Assembly: GCA_027483385.1 (NCBI GenBank)
Contig: JAIXUT010000155.1
Span: 1 to 44,703, forward strand
DNA: 44,703 nucleotides
Source: Alphaproteobacteria bacterium
GTDB taxonomy: Bacteria > Pseudomonadota > Alphaproteobacteria > UBA2136 > UBA6156
Direction of reading: 5' to 3'
Under the pieces are notes generated by a model. That model saw only the letters and a program-made list of their open reading frames with translations, searched no databases and was not told where the DNA came from. This document shows positions 40,336 to 44,703 of this stretch, piece after piece. The position numbers and the translations under genes were made by a program. The first letter of the stretch is position 1. Every line of letters begins with the position of its first letter.

Positions 40336-41187
40336 ATGAAAAATAAACTCACCTACCTGTTAACCGGTGTGGCCCTTGCCGCGATGTTGGCTGCCTGCGG
40401 CGGTGAAGAAACGGGAACGGGCGCCACGCTCGCCACCGTGAATGGTGCGGCCGTGAAGGAAAGCCGGATTACCGAACAACTGGCACAAATCCCGCAAAAC
40501 CTGCTGCAAGGCCGCGAAGCGGAAATTCGCAAGCAATTGCTCGACCGCGTGATTGACCAAGAACTGGTGGCCCAGGAAGCGAAAAAGCTGGATGTTGCCA
40601 AGGATGCCGACTACCAGCAGCGCCTGAAGCTGATGACCCTGCAACTGCAAGCCGATGCCGTGATGGCCCGTAAAATCAGTGAAACTGTCACCGAAGCCGC
40701 CGTACAAGGGGCCTATGAAGCCCGTAAGGCGCAGCTGGCGTTCCCAGCCGTGAAGGCCAAGCATATTCTGGTGGCCAACGAAGCCGAAGCGATTGCGCTG
40801 ATTGCCGTGGCGACCCCGCAGAACTTCAGCCAGCTGGCGCGTGAAAAGAGCACCGGCCCCAGCGCTCAACAAGGTGGTGACTTAGGTTGGTTCCGCCGCG
40901 AAGCGATGATTCCGGCCTTTGCCAATGTTGCCTTTAGCACTCCAGTTGGTACGGTTGCCCGCACGCCCGTGAAAACCCAGTTCGGCTACCACGTGATTTT
41001 GGTGGAAGAGCGTAACAACGCCTACGTGCCGCCACTGGACCAAGTTGCACCGCAAATTCGCGAAGAATTGGCCCAAACCGTGGTGCAAGGCTACCTGGCC
41101 GACCTGCGCAAAAACGCCACGATTACCTATGCCGACACCCCAGGTGCAGCCCCTGAAACTGCGCCTGCAGCCCCCGCCGCACAGTAG
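40336..41187 (+). CDS. PpiC-type peptidylprolyl isomerase lipoprotein
   Basis: Lipobox-like MLAACGG; parvulin core KAKHILVANEAEA...FSQLAREKSTGPSAQQGGDLGWF...FGYHVILVEER. Confidence 0.93.
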   Translation: MKNKLTYLLTGVALAAMLAACGGEETGTGATLATVNGAAVKESRITEQLAQIPQNLLQGREAEIRKQLLDRVIDQELVAQEAKKLDVAKDADYQQRLKLMTLQLQADAVMARKISETVTEAAVQGAYEARKAQLAFPAVKAKHILVANEAEAIALIAVATPQNFSQLAREKSTGPSAQQGGDLGWFRREAMIPAFANVAFSTPVGTVARTPVKTQFGYHVILVEERNNAYVPPLDQVAPQIREELAQTVVQGYLADLRKNATITYADTPGAAPETAPAAPAAQ

Positions 41188-41198
41188 GGCCTGAACGT

Positions 41199-41229
41199 GC
41201 AAAACGCCCGACGATGTCGGGCGTTTTGC
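41199..41229 (+). terminator. Bidirectional-type terminator between convergent genes
   Basis: GCAAAACGCCCGAC-GAT-GTCGGGCGTTTTGC, perfect 14-bp stem. Confidence 0.85.
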
Positions 41230-41254
41230 GTTCGTGGGACAGGGCAGTGTGGTG

Positions 41255-41839
41255 TCAGCTTAGAAATCGCCACCACTGCCCGTTGTGGAAGAACCCGCTG
41301 ACATCACCCCTGCGGTTAAAGCAGGTGGTGACATTCAACGAAAATGACCACTCGGGCGGCGAGAGCAGGTAGTTTTGCTCCTGCCTATTACAGGCAATCG
41401 ATGCCCGTGAGGTTGGGATTGTGTGGGGAAGTCCGTTACGGCTGCCCCTGTTCGGGCGGAGTTGCTGAAAACTTTCATTTTCAAACCACTCACGCTCGCG
41501 GGCTAGCCGTTGCTCTTCTAACGCCTGACGGCGCTGGAATTTCTGTTGCAGCTCAAAGTCGTAATTGGGCTGGTAGTAGCCGCCACTCAGTCCATAGCTT
41601 GGTTGAGTATAAAAGAACGTAGGTGGTGTTGCAGGCGAATAAAATCGCGCGTTGGGGTCAACGTATCCACCGTTCGGCGCCTGACGAAGATGCGCGTTAC
41701 GGCCCCCTCGTTCGGCGTAGCCATCTCGATACTGTGCGGCGGCGGGAGAGATGTAGGCAATTGAGCCGATAATTGCCACAGCCAACAGGATTTTAGCCAA
41801 GAAGCGGGGCGAAAGCCGAATCTTAAAGTTCTTCCCCAT
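41255..41839 (-). CDS. Hypothetical secreted protein, Tyr/Arg/Gln-rich
   Basis: Signal peptide-like N-terminus (FLAKILLAVAIIGSIAYISPAAAQ), then Tyr/Gly/Pro-rich repeats and a conserved-looking WSFSLNVTTCFNRRGDVSGFFHNGQWWRF end. Confidence 0.65.
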   Translation of the reverse strand: MGKNFKIRLSPRFLAKILLAVAIIGSIAYISPAAAQYRDGYAERGGRNAHLRQAPNGGYVDPNARFYSPATPPTFFYTQPSYGLSGGYYQPNYDFELQQKFQRRQALEEQRLAREREWFENESFQQLRPNRGSRNGLPHTIPTSRASIACNRQEQNYLLSPPEWSFSLNVTTCFNRRGDVSGFFHNGQWWRFLS

Positions 41840-42037
41840 AGCACGCTCCTTTCAGCGGTTCGGGGGTTGCGGAAGCGGGCGCACGGCCCGGCTTCGGGCC
41901 GCGGATGCGGCATTGGTTACAACAATCTGCGCTTATGTATACGTCTTGTCAAGCCCTGATAAAAGCCCCCTGACAGCAGCCTTGTAAGGCGCCGATTGCG
42001 CTTGCCTTTTGGCGCCCGTTCGGCCAAGGTTGCAGCC

Positions 42038-43930
42038 ATGTTTAACCGCTTGGAGCCAAAGCAGCTGGCCATTTGGGCTGCTATTTTTGTGGGGGTATTA
42101 TTGCTGGTGGGCGTGCTGCAAGGCGGCAGCACGGCTGGGCCCAAGGATGAACTTTCCTACAGCGCCTTTTTAAGCCGCGCGGAAGCGGGGCAGTTTAGCA
42201 AAGTTGAAATTGAGGGGAACACCCTGATTGGCCACTTTAGCGGGGCCGAAACCAAGGCCACGGCGGCAGCGCCGAACGACCCCGACCTCATCAAAACGCT
42301 GCGGGCAAAAAACATTGATATTCAAGTCATTAAGCCGCAGGAGCTCAACCCGATTGTGGGGATTTTACTAAGCTGGGCGCCATGGGTGCTGTTCATTGGT
42401 ATCTGGATTTACTTCATGCGCCAGATGCAAGGCGGGGCTGGTGGCAAGGGCGGCGGCGGGCCCTTTGGCTTCGGCAAGGCGCGGGTACAAATGCATGCCG
42501 AACCCAAAGTGAAGGTGGGTTTTGCCGATGTGGCGGGTGTGGATGAAGCCAAGCAGGAATTGCAAGAGGTGGTGGAGTTTTTGAAAGACCCCAATAAATT
42601 CCAGCGCTTGGGGGGGCGTATCCCCAAAGGTGTACTGTTGGTGGGCAGTCCAGGGACGGGGAAAACCCTGCTGGCCAAAGCGGTGGCGGGGGAAGCAGGC
42701 GTGCCGTTTTTTAGCATGTCGGGGAGCGACTTTGTGGAAATGTTCGTAGGTGTTGGGGCAGCCCGCGTGCGTGACCTGTTCGAAACCGGCAAAAAACACG
42801 CGCCATGCATTATTTTTATCGATGAAATTGATGCGGTGGGCCGCCACCGTGGTGCTGGGCTTGGGGGTGGTAACGATGAGCGCGAACAGACACTCAATGC
42901 CATGCTGGTGGAAATGGACGGTTTTGACGCCAGCGAGGGCGTAATTATCATTGCCGCCACCAACCGCCCCGATGTGCTCGACCCCGCCTTAATGCGCCCG
43001 GGCCGCTTCGACCGCCAGGTGGTGGTGCCGCTGCCCGATATTAAAGGGCGTGAGCAAATTTTGGGCGTGCACATGCAAAAGGTGCCGCTGGCCGCCAATG
43101 TGGAAGCCCATGTGCTGGCCAAAGGCACGCCTGGTTTTAGTGGGGCTGACCTGGAAAACCTGGTGAATGAAGCCGCATTAATGGCTGCCCGCACCAACAA
43201 GCGGCTGGTGGATATGGATGATTTTGAACGCGCCAAGGATAAGGTGATGATGGGTGCTGAGCGCCGCAGCACCGTGATGACCGAAAGCGCCAAACGCACC
43301 ACCGCCTACCACGAAGCTGGTCACGCGATTGCGATGCTGTACTTAGAAGGCGAAAAAGACCCGCTGCATAAGGTCACCATCATCCCGCGTGGCCGCGCAC
43401 TGGGCGTGACCATGAGCTTGCCGGGCGAGGATAAGTTTACCTACAGCAAGGAATACCTGAACAACCAGCTGGCCATGCTGTTTGGTGGCCGCATTGCCGA
43501 AGAGCAGCACCTAAACGGCCAGCAAACCACGGGTGCCAGCAACGATATTGAACGCGCCAGCGAAATGGCGCGCAAGATGGTGACCCAATGGGGCATGAGC
43601 AGCCTTGGCCCCGTCAACTACGGCGAAAAGGATAGCCAGGTGTTTTTGGGGCGCGATATTGGCAGCAAGGCGCATATCAGTGAAGCGATGGCCGCGAAAG
43701 TCGACGCCGAAGTGCGGGCGTTTATTGATAACGCCTACGACCGCTGCCATAAACTGCTGGCCAAGCATAAAAAAGACTTGGCGATTCTGGCCGAAGCGCT
43801 GCTGGAACACGAAACGCTCGATGCCGTGCAGGTGAAGGATTTACTGGCGGGAAAAACCGTGGTCACCACCGCCAGCCGCACCAAGCCTGCAGCCGCCAAG
43901 CGCGGTAGCAAGCTGGCCGTTGAAGCCTAA
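42038..43930 (+). CDS. ftsH: ATP-dependent zinc metalloprotease FtsH
   Basis: [49 protein letters not shown]-like region, AYHEAGHAI zinc motif. Start [13 protein letters not shown]. Confidence 0.98.
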   Translation: MFNRLEPKQLAIWAAIFVGVLLLVGVLQGGSTAGPKDELSYSAFLSRAEAGQFSKVEIEGNTLIGHFSGAETKATAAAPNDPDLIKTLRAKNIDIQVIKPQELNPIVGILLSWAPWVLFIGIWIYFMRQMQGGAGGKGGGGPFGFGKARVQMHAEPKVKVGFADVAGVDEAKQELQEVVEFLKDPNKFQRLGGRIPKGVLLVGSPGTGKTLLAKAVAGEAGVPFFSMSGSDFVEMFVGVGAARVRDLFETGKKHAPCIIFIDEIDAVGRHRGAGLGGGNDEREQTLNAMLVEMDGFDASEGVIIIAATNRPDVLDPALMRPGRFDRQVVVPLPDIKGREQILGVHMQKVPLAANVEAHVLAKGTPGFSGADLENLVNEAALMAARTNKRLVDMDDFERAKDKVMMGAERRSTVMTESAKRTTAYHEAGHAIAMLYLEGEKDPLHKVTIIPRGRALGVTMSLPGEDKFTYSKEYLNNQLAMLFGGRIAEEQHLNGQQTTGASNDIERASEMARKMVTQWGMSSLGPVNYGEKDSQVFLGRDIGSKAHISEAMAAKVDAEVRAFIDNAYDRCHKLLAKHKKDLAILAEALLEHETLDAVQVKDLLAGKTVVTTASRTKPAAAKRGSKLAVEA

Positions 43931-43948
43931 AACAAGAAAGTTTGCGGT

Positions 43949-44703
43949 ATGGCTTCCGGTAAATACTTCGGCACCGATGGCATTCGGGGGGCCGCCAACG
44001 GCCCCGTGTTAAACCCTGGTACGCTGGTGCGGATTGGCCTGGCCACCGCGCAAGTGGTGAAGCAGCGTTGTGGCCACCAAAGCCCCAGTGTGGTGATTGG
44101 CAAAGACCCACGCCTGAGTGGCTATATGATTGAATCGGCCCTGCAAAGTGCCTTCACCAGCATGGGTTTTACGGTGCTGCTGGTTGGCCCGTTGCCCACG
44201 CCAGCGGTGGCGATGCTGACCCGCAGCCTGCGCTGCGACGTGGGGGTGATGATTACCGCCAGCCACAATGCCTACGAAGATAATGGCATTAAATTATTTA
44301 CTCCCGATGGCGTAAAAGCCAACGGCAGCATGGTGGCGGCAATTGAGGCATTGATTGAAACCAACGGCCAGATTCAGCTGGCCCATGCCGACCATTTGGG
44401 CAAGGCCGAACGGCTTGAAGATGCCGTGGGGCGCTATATGGAATTTGTGAAAACCAGCCTGCCGCCTACTCTGCGTCTCGATGGCCTGAAGGTGGCGATG
44501 GATTGCGCCAACGGCGCGGCCTATAAAATTGCCCCCCGGATTTTCTGGGAACTCGGCGCCGAGGTGGTTAAAACGGGTGTGGCCCCCGATGGGTTTAATA
44601 TTAATAAAAACTGTGGCGCCACACACCCCACCACCGTGGCCGAATTAGTAAAGAGCAGTGGGGCGCACATTGGTTTGGCGTTTGATGGCGACGCCGACCG
44701 CCT
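43949..44703 (+). CDS. glmM: Phosphoglucosamine mutase, 3' truncated by window edge
   Basis: MASGKYFGTDGIRGAANGPVLNPG...VMITASHNAYEDNGIKLFTPDG...AFDGDADR; located after ftsH. Not in the ORF track because it runs off the window. Confidence 0.95.
   Translation, partial: MASGKYFGTDGIRGAANGPVLNPGTLVRIGLATAQVVKQRCGHQSPSVVIGKDPRLSGYMIESALQSAFTSMGFTVLLVGPLPTPAVAMLTRSLRCDVGVMITASHNAYEDNGIKLFTPDGVKANGSMVAAIEALIETNGQIQLAHADHLGKAERLEDAVGRYMEFVKTSLPPTLRLDGLKVAMDCANGAAYKIAPRIFWELGAEVVKTGVAPDGFNINKNCGATHPTTVAELVKSSGAHIGLAFDGDADR

Overview
GC-rich bacterial chromosomal window, probably alphaproteobacterial judging by gene content and order (ihfA-merR, DUF2155, zapA-fau, ftsH-glmM). It is mostly core housekeeping genes: rpoB (partial)-rpoC, dsbA-like, hpf, murA, radC-map-sfsA, cinA-like, a dipeptide-type ABC ATPase, fau-zapA, a pgk homolog, ssb, bolA-like, rsmI, a membrane-anchored MurF-like ligase, ddl, a STAS/HATPase-PP2C switch module, recA, tRNA-Asp, ihfA, merR, a hybrid histidine kinase with a response regulator, tRNA-Ser, an M23 peptidase, a PpiC-type isomerase, ftsH and glmM (partial). 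I see no CRISPR array, prophage or transposase, and no clear multi-gene novel system. The observations most worth a second look are: (1) a tandemly duplicated three-hairpin module downstream of tRNA-Asp, with a decayed second tRNA body carrying a hairpin insertion in its anticodon loop; (2) a phosphoglycerate kinase homolog with an intact 3-PG-site signature but a degraded nucleotide-binding half; (3) a cysteine-free DsbA-fold paralog overlapping a normal DsbA gene; (4) radC interrupted by one in-frame TAG; (5) a dense run of perfect hairpins in the intergenic region at about 24.36-24.47 kb; (6) a fused kinase/pseudo-receiver/phosphatase partner-switch protein; and (7) similar palindromes upstream of recA and ssb. 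All homology calls come from motif recognition by eye; no searches were run.
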